Shown: piece after piece, positions 8,724-17,595 of the stretch
Numbering within the stretch: the first letter of the stretch is position 1
How the letters are laid out: each line of letters opens with the position of its first letter
Source of the DNA: Desulfosporosinus metallidurans
GTDB lineage: Bacteria > Bacillota > Desulfitobacteriia > Desulfitobacteriales > Desulfitobacteriaceae
DNA length: 54,813 bases
Reading direction: 5' to 3'
Assembly (NCBI RefSeq): GCF_001936615.1
Contig: NZ_MLBF01000031.1
Span: 1 to 54,813, forward strand
Position numbers and translations under genes: made by a program
The notes under the pieces: model-generated
Told to the model about the DNA's origin: nothing
Database searches by the model: none
What the model saw: only the letters and a program-made list of their open reading frames with translations

Positions 8724-10460
8724 ATGAGTAATGTCATCGTAGTGGGAGGCGGCCTAGCCGGGTTGATGGCAACGATCAAGATGGCTGAGGCCGGAACACA
8801 CGTCGATTTGTTTTCTTTAGTACCGGTCAAACGTTCACACTCCGTTTGTGCTCAGGGAGGGATTAACGGAGCTGTTAATACCAAAGGGGAAGGGGATTCC
8901 ACTTGGCTGCACTTTGATGATTCCGTTTATGGGGGGGACTTTTTGGCCAATCAACCACCGGTAAAGGCAATGTGTGACGAAGCACCGGGAATTATTCACC
9001 TGATGGACAGGATGGGTGTGATGTTTAGTCGTACGTCGGAAGGTCTCCTTGATTTCCGCCGTTTTGGAGGGACAAAATTTCACCGGACGGCCTTTGCAGG
9101 GGCGACAACGGGTCAGCAACTACTCTATGCGCTCGATGAGCAGGTTCGGCGCTATGAGGTTGAAGGCCTAGTGCAAAAATACGAACAATGGGAACTGCTC
9201 TCGGCAGTGCTTGATGAGGGAGTTTGCCAGGGGATTGTCGCTCAAAATCTGCGAGATATGAGCATTAAGTCATTTGCCGCGGACGCCGTGATTATCGCTA
9301 CCGGAGGACCCGGTGCGGTTTTTGGCAAAAGTACAAACTCCACGATATGTACGGGAAGTGCGGCCTCCGCATTATATCAACAAGGTGTAAAATACGCCAA
9401 TGGTGAGTTTATTCAGATTCATCCCACCGCAATACCGGGTGATGACAAGCTCAGACTAATGTCGGAATCAGCCCGTGGAGAAGGTGGGCGTGTTTGGACA
9501 TATAAAGATGGGAAACCTTGGTATTTCCTCGAGGAAATGTTTCCGGCTTACGGAAACCTAGTTCCACGGGATATCGCGACACGTGCTATCTATCAAGTTG
9601 TCTTTGACATGGGTCTTGGCCTTAACGGGGAAAACATGGTTTACCTCGATCTGTCGCACATTGATCCGCATGTACTGCAACTTAAGCTCGGGGGAATCTT
9701 GGAAATTTACGAAAAGTTCGTCGGCGATGACCCAAAGAAAGTTCCGATGCGTATTTTCCCAGCTGTTCACTATTCTATGGGTGGACTCTGGGTCGATTAC
9801 GACCAGATGACAAATATTCCAGGGCTTTTTGCGGCTGGAGAATGTGAATACCAATATCATGGGGCAAATCGTCTCGGGGCGAATTCTTTACTTTCTGCAA
9901 TCTACGGAGGAATGGTCGCTGGGCCGAAAGCGATGGATTACATTAAACGTAATAAAAGGCAAACCCCAAGTGGTAATGAGGCGGTCTTTATGAAAGAAAA
10001 GAAACGGCAAGAGGACCTTTGGGCGAAGATGCTGACTATGAACGGATCAGAAAACCCTTACCTTATTCACAAAGAACTTGGAGAAATCATGACCTTGAAT
10101 GTGACCGTTGTACGCTACAATGATAAACTGGCAGAAACTGATAAGATGCTTCAGGAACTCATGAAACGCTGGCATAATATCGGAAGAAGAGACAACGTGG
10201 AATGGGGGACCCAAGAAGGAACGTTTATCCGTCATCTCTGGAACATGCTTGAGCTAGCAAGAGTGATTACCCAGGGAGCCTTAAGTCGTAATGAGAGCAG
10301 AGGAGCCCACTATAAACCGGAGTACCCAGAGCGTGATGATGAAAACTGGCTAAAAACAACGATTGCTACTTGGACACCCAGCGGACCTGAACTTAGTTAT
10401 GAACCGGTTGACGTGTCGCTCATTCCACTACGGGCCCGTCGTTATGATATAGAGAAGTAG
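8724..10460 (+). CDS. sdhA: Succinate dehydrogenase/fumarate reductase flavoprotein subunit
   Basis: Catalytic FAD subunit interconverting succinate and fumarate. N-terminal FAD motif VVGGGLAGLMA; covalent-FAD histidine about His39 in RSHSVCAQGG; active-site segments HPTAIPGDDKLRL, RGEGGRVW and the Arg/His region GANRLGANSLLSA. Similarity to Bacillus SdhA, as remembered, extends over the whole length. The ATG at 8724 is preferred because GGGGGG (8711-8716) is correctly spaced from it; the in-frame ATG at 8709 directly abuts the purine run AAGAAGG. It is followed 14 bases later by sdhB. Confidence 0.95.
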   Translation: MSNVIVVGGGLAGLMATIKMAEAGTHVDLFSLVPVKRSHSVCAQGGINGAVNTKGEGDSTWLHFDDSVYGGDFLANQPPVKAMCDEAPGIIHLMDRMGVMFSRTSEGLLDFRRFGGTKFHRTAFAGATTGQQLLYALDEQVRRYEVEGLVQKYEQWELLSAVLDEGVCQGIVAQNLRDMSIKSFAADAVIIATGGPGAVFGKSTNSTICTGSAASALYQQGVKYANGEFIQIHPTAIPGDDKLRLMSESARGEGGRVWTYKDGKPWYFLEEMFPAYGNLVPRDIATRAIYQVVFDMGLGLNGENMVYLDLSHIDPHVLQLKLGGILEIYEKFVGDDPKKVPMRIFPAVHYSMGGLWVDYDQMTNIPGLFAAGECEYQYHGANRLGANSLLSAIYGGMVAGPKAMDYIKRNKRQTPSGNEAVFMKEKKRQEDLWAKMLTMNGSENPYLIHKELGEIMTLNVTVVRYNDKLAETDKMLQELMKRWHNIGRRDNVEWGTQEGTFIRHLWNMLELARVITQGALSRNESRGAHYKPEYPERDDENWLKTTIATWTPSGPELSYEPVDVSLIPLRARRYDIEK

Positions 10461-10474
10461 GAGGGGGTTTAAAG

Positions 10475-11227
10475 ATGACTGAGCAAAACGTAATACGCCT
10501 AAAAATCCGTCGTCAAGAAGGTCCCAATAAACCCTTTCGTTGGGAAGAGTTTGAAATTCCTTATCGTGAGAAATCCAACGTCATTTCTTGTTTGATGGAG
10601 ATTCAAAAGAATCCAGTAACAGTTGAAGGGAAGAAGACAACGCCGGTGGTTTGGGAATGCAACTGTCTGGAGGAGGTTTGTGGGGCCTGTACCATGAATA
10701 TTAATGGACAGGGGAAGCAAGCTTGTTCTGCTCTCGTAGACCAACTATCCCAGCCAATTGTGCTCGAACCGCTGACGAAATTTCCGTTGGTTCGCGATCT
10801 GATGGTTGATCGACAAGTTATGTTCTACAATTTAAAAAAAGTTCATGCCTGGATTCCGATCGACGGGACCTATAATTTGGGACCCGGGCCGCGCATGGCG
10901 GAAGTTAAACGCCAGTGGGCCTATGAACTGTCTAAATGTATGACCTGTGGATGCTGCATGGAAGCTTGCCCGCAAGTGAATTCACGCTCAAAATTTATTG
11001 GACCGCCGGCCATATCTCAGGTCCGTCTCTTTAATGCTCATCCGACCGGGGAAATGAATAAACACGAACGATTGGCGGCTTTGCTTGACGAGGGTGGGAT
11101 TGCCGACTGCGGGAACGCCCAAAACTGCGTTCGAGCTTGTCCAAAGGATATACCATTGACGTCGAGTTTAGCAGATTTAAACCGGGAAACCAACAAATTT
11201 GCTCTTGATCGTTGGCTCCGGAAATAA
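10475..11227 (+). CDS. sdhB: Succinate dehydrogenase/fumarate reductase iron-sulfur subunit
   Basis: Relays electrons between the flavin and heme/menaquinone. The N-terminal plant-type ferredoxin domain binds [2Fe-2S] through Cys64, Cys69, Cys72 and Cys84 (CNCLEEVCGAC). The C-terminal domain has CMTCGCCMEAC (Cys155, 158, 161, 165) for [4Fe-4S], and CGNAQNCVRACPKD with outlying cysteine for the remaining cluster. The length of 250 fits type B enzymes. ATG at 10475 after AGGAGGGGG. Last gene of sdhCAB; a long palindrome lies just downstream. Confidence 0.95.
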   Translation: MTEQNVIRLKIRRQEGPNKPFRWEEFEIPYREKSNVISCLMEIQKNPVTVEGKKTTPVVWECNCLEEVCGACTMNINGQGKQACSALVDQLSQPIVLEPLTKFPLVRDLMVDRQVMFYNLKKVHAWIPIDGTYNLGPGPRMAEVKRQWAYELSKCMTCGCCMEACPQVNSRSKFIGPPAISQVRLFNAHPTGEMNKHERLAALLDEGGIADCGNAQNCVRACPKDIPLTSSLADLNRETNKFALDRWLRK

Positions 11228-11240
11228 GAGAAAGTGAAAA

Positions 11241-11275
11241 TATACAATATACAAATGATATTTGTATATTGTATA
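11241..11275. repeat. Perfect 35-base palindrome between sdhB and malic enzyme
   Basis: Arms TATACAATATACAAAT (11241-11256) and ATTTGTATATTGTATA (11260-11275) flank GAT. The arms are AT-rich and no T-run follows, so this is more likely an operator or an mRNA processing/stability element than a rho-independent terminator. It starts 13 bases after the sdhB stop. Confidence 0.75.
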
Positions 11276-11362
11276 CAGGATACTGTTGTAGATTTGTTAA
11301 CTCCTATGTATACTTAATGAAAAGAAGTTAAAAGAATAATCTAAAAAGGAGAATTGAAATTT

Positions 11363-12592
11363 ATGGGAACACTACGAGAAGATTCTTTAGCACTTCATCG
11401 CGACAATGTCGGAAAACTGGAAGTTCACGGCAAAGTTCAGGTGCGTAATAGCCGAGACTTGTCCTTGGCTTACTCTCCAGGAGTAGCAGAACCCTGTTTG
11501 GACATCCAGAAGGATCATGACTTAGCGTACGAGTATACTAATAAAGGTAACTTTGTGGCCATTGTTTCTAACGGGACCGCTGTTCTTGGTCTGGGAAACA
11601 TCGGAGCGCTCGCTTCCATGCCCGTTATGGAAGGGAAGTCCGTGCTCTTCAAAACGTTTGCTGGAGTGGATGCTTTTCCGATCTGCCTGGATACGACCGA
11701 TGTTGAACAAGTCATTCAGACGGTCAAGTTTCTCGAACCCACTTTTGGCGGAATCAACTTAGAAGATATTAGTGCACCTGCGTGCTTCGAGATTGAAGAA
11801 CGCTTGAAAAAAGAAATGAACATTCCAGTGTTTCATGACGATCAACATGGAACAGCCATTGTCGTCATGGCTGGGATGATTAATGCTCTTAAGATTGTAG
11901 GAAAATCTATAGAGAGCATTCGTGTCATCACCAACGGCGCTGGGGCAGCTGGTGTGGCGATTATTAAATTACTTATGAGCATGGGTGTTAAAGACGTCAT
12001 TATGTGTGATACTAAAGGAACGATCTACGCTGGGCGTCCAGTCGGTATGAACAAAACAAAAGATGAAATCGCCAAGGTCACCAATCCTCAGATGCTGGTG
12101 GGATCTCTTGCCGATGCTATGGCTGGAGCGGATGTCTTCATTGGTGTTTCTGTAGCCAATACTGTAACACCAGAGATGGTTAAGTCCATGGCCCAAGACC
12201 CGATTATCTTTGCTATGGCGAATCCTACTCCAGAGATCATGCCCGAACTCGCCAAAGAAGCCGGAGCAAAGGTTGTGGGAACCGGACGTTCGGATATGCC
12301 TAACCAAATCAATAACGTCTCTGCTTTTCCTGGGATTTTCAGAGGTTCTCTAGACGTTCGAGCCTCCCAAATTAATGAAGAAATGAAAGTCGCCGCAGCT
12401 TATGCAATTGCAAGTTTGGTTCGTGACGATGAGCGTACAGCGGACTATGTCATTCCGAAAGCGTTTGACCCTCGCGTGGCTCCGGCTGTTGCTGCTGCTG
12501 TTGCTCAAGCTGCTATGGACAGTGGGGTAGCTAGGATAAAGGCTGATCCAGAAGAGATCGCTAAGAAAGTATGGGCGATTCGTCCAGAATAG
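11363..12592 (+). CDS. NAD(P)-dependent malic enzyme, short bacterial type
   Basis: Oxidative decarboxylation of malate to pyruvate and CO2 with NAD(P). 409 residues. The malic N-terminal domain contains SLAYSPGVAEPCLDI (catalytic Tyr) and NGTAVLGLGNIGA, the metal-site region is FHDDQHGTAIV, and the NAD(P) fold carries NGAGAAGVAII. No phosphotransacetylase domain is attached, unlike MaeB of enterobacteria, so it resembles Bacillus YtsJ/MalS-type short enzymes. A TTG at 11354 is in frame, but the ATG at 11363 fits the RBS AAGGAG at 11346. With SdhCAB it forms a succinate-fumarate-malate-pyruvate route; fumarase is not in the window. Cofactor preference is not deducible. Confidence 0.94.
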   Translation: MGTLREDSLALHRDNVGKLEVHGKVQVRNSRDLSLAYSPGVAEPCLDIQKDHDLAYEYTNKGNFVAIVSNGTAVLGLGNIGALASMPVMEGKSVLFKTFAGVDAFPICLDTTDVEQVIQTVKFLEPTFGGINLEDISAPACFEIEERLKKEMNIPVFHDDQHGTAIVVMAGMINALKIVGKSIESIRVITNGAGAAGVAIIKLLMSMGVKDVIMCDTKGTIYAGRPVGMNKTKDEIAKVTNPQMLVGSLADAMAGADVFIGVSVANTVTPEMVKSMAQDPIIFAMANPTPEIMPELAKEAGAKVVGTGRSDMPNQINNVSAFPGIFRGSLDVRASQINEEMKVAAAYAIASLVRDDERTADYVIPKAFDPRVAPAVAAAVAQAAMDSGVARIKADPEEIAKKVWAIRPE

Positions 12593-12623
12593 ATTATCAG
12601 AAATTAGGCCTAATATAGGCGTC

Positions 12624-12656
12624 AGGGATTAGCCGAACATGCGCTAATCCCTTTTT
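12624..12656 (+). terminator. Rho-independent terminator after malic enzyme
   Basis: Perfect 10-bp stem AGGGATTAGC / GCTAATCCCT followed by a T-run. Confidence 0.9.
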
Positions 12657-12718
12657 GCTGTCTTTATTTCATTTTCCCTGTCTAGATGTATCTTCAAAGG
12701 CAGATTTCGCTTAAAAAA

Positions 12719-12734
12719 TGTGACACAGTTCACA
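12719..12734. promoter_or_regulatory. CRP/FNR-family operator at -41.5 of the molybdoenzyme promoter
   Basis: TGTGA-CACAGT-TCACA is an exact TGTGA-N6-TCACA dyad. A TATGAT -10 box at 12756-12761 implies a start near 12768, placing the dyad centre about 41.5 bases upstream, the class II activator position. No good -35 box is present, as expected for an activator-dependent promoter. Confidence 0.65.
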
Positions 12735-12810
12735 ACTCTACCTGTCAGATTCAGTTATGATTAAATATATTATTAGCTGAGAATGGAACAATCAAGTGGA
12801 GGTGTCCGAA

Positions 12811-15381
12811 GTGGAAAGAAAGAACGTGAAGCTTTCACGTCGACAATTTCTTAAAGTGTCTGCAGCTGCCGGAGTTTTAGTGGGGACAACGGGTACGGCT
12901 TCTTTTATTAGTCAAGCGATGGCCGAGCCCAAACAGGTTGATCCGAAGATAAACTATGTGCGTACGACGTGTTCGCCGAACTGCACCGGGGCATGCGGGA
13001 TGAAAGCTCTCGTAGAGGACGGCCAGATCAAGTCAATTATCCAAGCCGCAGATTATCCGGAACCGGAGTACAATCCCCGCGGTTGCCTGAAAGGGCTTTC
13101 CATGACAAACCTGATCTATGGCCCGGATCGCGTGAAGAAACCCCTCATCTTAAAAGGAAAGCCAGGCTCCGGCGATTTTAAAGAAGCTTCCTGGAATGAA
13201 TCTTTGGATTACACAGCAGGACGATTAAAAGAAATTGCCGATAAATACGGCCCGGAATCCATCGGGGTACTTTTTCAGGTGGGCGGAACAGGATATGTTC
13301 AAAAAGGGGCAGTGAGCAGGTTAGCTACCTTAGCGGGCTGGACTATGCATCATGCCTATGATCAAAATGGAGATTTGCCGATGTTTTGGCCGATGACCTT
13401 TGGGGTTCAGAGCGAAGAGCTTGAGCCGAGGGAATGGACGAATTCTCGCTATGTCATGGTCTTTGGTTCCAATATCTTGGCAACTAGAATTCCAGATGCC
13501 CATTTTCTGCTCGAGGCTAGAAACCGCGGTGCGAAGATTATGGTTTTCGACCCTAACTTTAGCCCTACCGCGTCCAAAGCGGATGAATGGATTCCGATTA
13601 AAGCAAGCAGCGACGCAGCGGTTGGTTTAGGATTGGCGCGGGTCCTAATTGAAGAGAAGCTTTACGATGCCGACTTTATCAAAACCTTTACCGACCTACC
13701 GCTCCTCGTTCGCGTCGATAACGGCAAACGCTTAAAAGCGGATGAGGTCAAAGATCTTGTCAAACCTTCTGATGTTCCAACTTATCGAGAAGCCTATGTC
13801 GCCTATAATGGACGTTTTATCGGGGTGCACCCAGAAAAACTCGATCTTTCCTTAGATATCCTGATCGAGGGTGAGGTGGATGTGCCACTAAAAACGGGCG
13901 AAATCGTAAAAGCCAAACCTGCGTTTCAACTCCTGAAAGAAAGCCTTGCCTCATACACCCCGGAAGACGTTGAGAAACTAGCGGGCATACCCAAAGACGA
14001 TCTGGTGCGTATAGCCCGCGAAATGGCGGGCATCAAACCGCTTCACGTGATCTATGGGGCTGGTAATTATCAATGGTATCACGGCGACCTGAAGGGACGA
14101 GCTTTAGCTTTACTTCCTGTTCTCACTGGAAATATCGGAAAAGCCGGTGCAGGAATTTCAACTTATGCAGGTCAGTACCGGATTCGTTTCAAAGTCGCAG
14201 AATGGTGGGTTCCGGAAGGCAAGAAGCAAAACTGGCTACCCTTTCTTTATGTCCTTCATGGTCCAACTAAAACCATGAAAGCCAAGTGGCCAAAAAATGG
14301 GATTAAAGCCCTCATTGTGGGTTGGGGAAATCCGTTTGACCAGCACAACATGGCCAATAAACTCCGTGAAATGGTGGAAAAAGAGGAGTTGGAATTTGTT
14401 GTGACCACTGATTTCCAAATGACAACAACCTGTCAGTATAGTCATGCCGTATTACCAGCCGTGTCTTGGTATGAAAAAACAGAACTCGTGGCCACCCCGG
14501 TTCATCCTTATCTTCAGTTGCAACAACCGGCTGTGAAACCGCTTTATGAGGGTAAACCGGAATTTTGGATTATTCGGGAACTTGCTAAACGGTTGAATCC
14601 CGATTTTGAGAAGTACTTTTACCCAGACCTTGAGTCAGATGAAGCAGCTCAGAAAGTCATCGAGCTCCTGCTCAAAACCGGAGGACCTGCAGTAGCCGGT
14701 ATTACGCTGGAACAACTAAAAAAAGGCCCTGTACGTTTAAAATCCGAAGTTCCAGGGGGGCGACAAATTCCTTTCTATGAACAAGTCCAACATAAGCAGC
14801 CATTTCCGCCGGTCAGTCTACCTGCCAAAATCGAACAAACCGCTCAGTTTGTGAAAAGCGGACGGATAGAGTTTTACAAAGACGAAGATATCATGCTTCA
14901 AGTGGGTGAGGCTCTCCCAGTGCATAAACCTCCCTTTGAGGAAAGTGAGTATGTCTTAAATCCTCTAACCAAAGAAAAGTATAAATTTAGCTATGTCACT
15001 CGGAATGCCATTTACCGGGTACACTCCACACATTCTAACAACGTTTGGATGAACGAACTTCAAGAGGGGAAACCGAGAGTGTGGCTCAATCCCGAGGATG
15101 GTAAAGAAAAGGGGATCAAAGAAGGGGATGCCGTCGAAATTTTTAATGATCGCGGCAAACTTACGGTTTACGCAATTCTTGATCCGGGCGTGGGTCTAAA
15201 ACAGGCAGTCTTTGAAGAAGGTTGGTGGAGCCGCTATTTAAAAGGAGCATCCTACAATGCCTTGACTTATCCCTTTATCAAACCGACACATGAACTTTAC
15301 TTTGTCCCCGGAATGTGGTCCCCAAACACGGCCTGGAACGAATGCCTCTGTGATGTGAGAAAGGTGGATGATATTTTATGA
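12811..15381 (+). CDS. Tat-exported molybdopterin oxidoreductase catalytic subunit, Asp-ligand (type II DMSO reductase) class
   Basis: Bis-MGD enzyme of unknown substrate, predicted to act outside the membrane. GTG start at 12811, 8 bases after GGAGG; an upstream in-frame GTG at 12796 overlaps the RBS. A Tat signal SRRQFLKVSAAAG ends near AMA-EP (residue 38). The [4Fe-4S] site is Cys54-x3-Cys58-x3-Cys62-x29-Cys92. The metal-ligand region reads AYDQNGDLP, matching the NarG-type YDWYADLP, so Asp188 is the likely ligand rather than Cys or Ser; the next stretch (WTNSRYVMVFGSN...RIPDAHF) also follows NarG/DdhA/SerA. The molydop-binding domain is at the C-terminus. It overlaps the Fe-S gene by ATGA. 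No dedicated chaperone gene is adjacent. Alternatives: reductase for a sulfur, selenium, chlorine or N-oxide compound, or a dehydrogenase. Confidence 0.85.
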   Translation: MERKNVKLSRRQFLKVSAAAGVLVGTTGTASFISQAMAEPKQVDPKINYVRTTCSPNCTGACGMKALVEDGQIKSIIQAADYPEPEYNPRGCLKGLSMTNLIYGPDRVKKPLILKGKPGSGDFKEASWNESLDYTAGRLKEIADKYGPESIGVLFQVGGTGYVQKGAVSRLATLAGWTMHHAYDQNGDLPMFWPMTFGVQSEELEPREWTNSRYVMVFGSNILATRIPDAHFLLEARNRGAKIMVFDPNFSPTASKADEWIPIKASSDAAVGLGLARVLIEEKLYDADFIKTFTDLPLLVRVDNGKRLKADEVKDLVKPSDVPTYREAYVAYNGRFIGVHPEKLDLSLDILIEGEVDVPLKTGEIVKAKPAFQLLKESLASYTPEDVEKLAGIPKDDLVRIAREMAGIKPLHVIYGAGNYQWYHGDLKGRALALLPVLTGNIGKAGAGISTYAGQYRIRFKVAEWWVPEGKKQNWLPFLYVLHGPTKTMKAKWPKNGIKALIVGWGNPFDQHNMANKLREMVEKEELEFVVTTDFQMTTTCQYSHAVLPAVSWYEKTELVATPVHPYLQLQQPAVKPLYEGKPEFWIIRELAKRLNPDFEKYFYPDLESDEAAQKVIELLLKTGGPAVAGITLEQLKKGPVRLKSEVPGGRQIPFYEQVQHKQPFPPVSLPAKIEQTAQFVKSGRIEFYKDEDIMLQVGEALPVHKPPFEESEYVLNPLTKEKYKFSYVTRNAIYRVHSTHSNNVWMNELQEGKPRVWLNPEDGKEKGIKEGDAVEIFNDRGKLTVYAILDPGVGLKQAVFEEGWWSRYLKGASYNALTYPFIKPTHELYFVPGMWSPNTAWNECLCDVRKVDDIL

Positions 15382-16064
15382 GACTCGGGATGGTGATTGA
15401 CCTTGATCGTTGCATCGGTTGCCGTTCTTGTGCGGTAGCCTGTAAATCCCATAATGCGCAGCCACCTGGAACATGGTGGAATAGGGTATTTACTCCAGGG
15501 AGTTCATTTCATCAAGCCTCCGTCGGTAAAGATGGAGAACTGCAAATGGATTTCCTGCCCGTGTCCTGTCAAATGTGCGATAATCCTCCTTGCCAAAAGG
15601 TTTGTCCTACCGGTGCCACTTATACCGATGAACGGGGCGTCGTATTGATAGACTACGAACGCTGTATCGGCTGTCGGTACTGTATTGCAGCCTGTCCTTA
15701 CGGGGTTCGTCAATTTAACTGGGAAGACCCGAAAAAGGCTAAGGAGCGGGTTGGCTATGAGAAGGGGTATGAGTATGGATACCCTGTTGACTTCCGGGAT
15801 AAGGATGGAAGGTTAGTTTTCACTCCTGATCGGCCAGTTGGTGTGGCAGAAAAATGTACATTCTGTGTGCAATACACCTCTAAAGGGGAGCAACCAGCTT
15901 GTGTTCGGGGTTGTCCGGGGAAGGTTCGAATTTTCGGAGACCTCGATGATCCATATTCTGAGGTTAGTAAACTTGTACGGAAACGGCCAACGTATCGTCT
16001 GAAAGAAGAACTGGGCACATCACCCAAAGTATTCTATCTGGCGCCAACGAAGCCGATACGCTAG
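15378..16064 (+). CDS. Four-cluster ferredoxin-like electron-transfer subunit (PsrB/DmsB/NrfC type)
   Basis: Wires the catalytic subunit to the membrane partner. Four Cys groups are present: CIGCRSCAVAC, CQMCDNPPCQKVC, CIGCRYCIAAC and CTFCVQYTSKGEQPACVRGC, enough for four [4Fe-4S] clusters. There is no signal peptide, so it probably leaves the cell bound to the Tat-signal-bearing catalytic subunit. The start overlaps the upstream stop (ATGA), indicating translational coupling. 228 residues. Confidence 0.92.
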   Translation: MRLGMVIDLDRCIGCRSCAVACKSHNAQPPGTWWNRVFTPGSSFHQASVGKDGELQMDFLPVSCQMCDNPPCQKVCPTGATYTDERGVVLIDYERCIGCRYCIAACPYGVRQFNWEDPKKAKERVGYEKGYEYGYPVDFRDKDGRLVFTPDRPVGVAEKCTFCVQYTSKGEQPACVRGCPGKVRIFGDLDDPYSEVSKLVRKRPTYRLKEELGTSPKVFYLAPTKPIR

Positions 16065-16077
16065 GAGGTGGGTAGAC

Positions 16078-17409
16078 GTGAAAAAAAGTAATGCCCTGTT
16101 GGGCCTGGCAGTTGCTTTAATCCTTATCAGTTTAGTCGCGTGGGGATACCAATTATACAACGGCTTAATCGTGACAGATATGCGAAATCCGTTTAGCTGG
16201 GGCTTATATATTGCGACCTTTGCCTTTTTTGTGGGGGTTGCAGCCGGAGGGTTGATCGTTTCTTCTTCAGTTTATCTCTTCAATATTGAAAAACTAAAGC
16301 CCTTTACCCGCATTGCTTCCCTCTCAGCTTTCGCCAGTATTTTAGGTGCCGGAGCCATGATTTTCCCAGATATGGGCCGGGTGGAGCGGGTCTGGAAGAT
16401 CTTTGTTCATCCGAATTTCAGATCTCCGCTGGTTTGGGACGTTATCGTCATCACCGCTTACCTTATCATCACGTTCTTAAGCGTCTATGTCCAGCTTTTG
16501 CCGGATTGGAAAAAGGAAGGGCGCGGTTTCTTCAATGGGTGGACAAAAACACGCTCCCAGGAAAACGTAGATGCCTTATCTAAAAAATGGTCTAAACGCG
16601 TCGCACTCGTGGGATTACCAGTGGCCATCTTGATTCACACGGTGACGGCTTTGATCTTTGCAACCCAAGCTTCCCGAGGGTGGTGGAACACGGCGGCGTT
16701 GCCTCCGGACTTCGTTTCTGTTGCGGTCGCTTCCGGAACTGCCCTAGTTCTCGTGATTTCTCTATTCGCTGTGGGGAAAGAACAGTTTAAGCAGTCTTCT
16801 GAAGCGTTCCAAACAATGGCTCTGATTGTTGCCGGCGCCTTAGTTGTACACTTTTTCTTCGTTTCGGTCGATCTTATTGTTCATGGGTGGTGGGGGAAAC
16901 CAGAAGCCACAGAAACCCTTTCTCTTGTTTTCGGCCGCTATGGATTCGTCTATGCGACAGAAATCCTACTCCCAGCCTTCACGATGATTTTCTTCTTCAC
17001 AGAGAAGGGAAGAAGCAGTTACAAGGCACTGATGATCGGAAGTGTGCTCCTTTTTATCGGAGTGTTTGCCCACCGCTTGATGCTGATGTTCCCGGCCTTT
17101 AATGCGATACCGCTGACCTTAGCAGTTCCGGGGGCAGGGATAGAAAGCTGGGTCTACCCTGTAGCCTTGGGCCAGTTTCGAGAAGGCCTGTCAGTCTTTG
17201 TTAATTCATGGGCTTACACGCCGACGTTGGTGGAGTATGCCGTTGCTCTGTTACCATTCGGTCTGGTGCTCTTTGTTGTGACTTGGGCATTGAGAATGTA
17301 TAATTTTCTCCCGCAAAAGAGCGTGAAGAATCAACACCCATCAAGCAAAATCAAGCCGCTCCCAGCATTTGTAGCTTCTGCGAAAGGCCAAAATTTGGAT
17401 AACTCATAA
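16078..17409 (+). CDS. NrfD/PsrC-type membrane quinol-interacting subunit
   Basis: Integral membrane anchor exchanging electrons with menaquinone. 443 residues with about ten hydrophobic segments from residue 5 onward. NrfD signatures near the N-terminus are NPFSWGLYIATFAFFVGVAAGG and later SPLVWDV. GTG start at 16078 behind AGGAGGTGGG. Last gene of the three-gene operon. An NrfD anchor is common with type III PsrABC/DmsABC-like enzymes but unexpected with a type II catalytic subunit, which usually uses a cytochrome b or monoheme gamma subunit. Confidence 0.92.
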   Translation: MKKSNALLGLAVALILISLVAWGYQLYNGLIVTDMRNPFSWGLYIATFAFFVGVAAGGLIVSSSVYLFNIEKLKPFTRIASLSAFASILGAGAMIFPDMGRVERVWKIFVHPNFRSPLVWDVIVITAYLIITFLSVYVQLLPDWKKEGRGFFNGWTKTRSQENVDALSKKWSKRVALVGLPVAILIHTVTALIFATQASRGWWNTAALPPDFVSVAVASGTALVLVISLFAVGKEQFKQSSEAFQTMALIVAGALVVHFFFVSVDLIVHGWWGKPEATETLSLVFGRYGFVYATEILLPAFTMIFFFTEKGRSSYKALMIGSVLLFIGVFAHRLMLMFPAFNAIPLTLAVPGAGIESWVYPVALGQFREGLSVFVNSWAYTPTLVEYAVALLPFGLVLFVVTWALRMYNFLPQKSVKNQHPSSKIKPLPAFVASAKGQNLDNS

Positions 17410-17432
17410 TCTCGTCTAATTAAAATTAGAAG

Positions 17433-17471
17433 CGCCCCATACTGTAAGTTACAGTATAGGGGCACTTTTTT
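17433..17471 (+). terminator. Rho-independent terminator after the molybdoenzyme operon
   Basis: Stem CCCC-ATACTGTAA / TTACAGTATAGGGG (one bulged T) with a very short loop and a run of six T. Confidence 0.9.
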
Positions 17472-17502
17472 GAACGTTAAAAAAAATCTATATCACATTA
17501 TT

Positions 17503-17531
17503 TTGCACGATGTATTCTTCTTCGCTATAAT
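17503..17531 (+). promoter_or_regulatory. Sigma-A promoter of the GlnL-like regulator
   Basis: TTGCAC (17503-17508), a 17-base spacer and TATAAT (17526-17531). It lies inside the longest in-frame extension of the next ORF, showing that translation must begin downstream, at 17596. Confidence 0.8.
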
Positions 17532-17595
17532 GAATGGATACAAAGTGCATTTTTTTTGCCTAAGTAGCATGGTTTTTGGGAAGGGAGTTGGGCGT

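Noticed and set aside
17470..17595. N-terminal extension of the response regulator from a start at 17470
   Set aside because: It would begin inside the preceding terminator's T-run and overlap a TTGCAC-N17-TATAAT promoter; the TTG at 17596 has a proper RBS and gives a normal receiver start.
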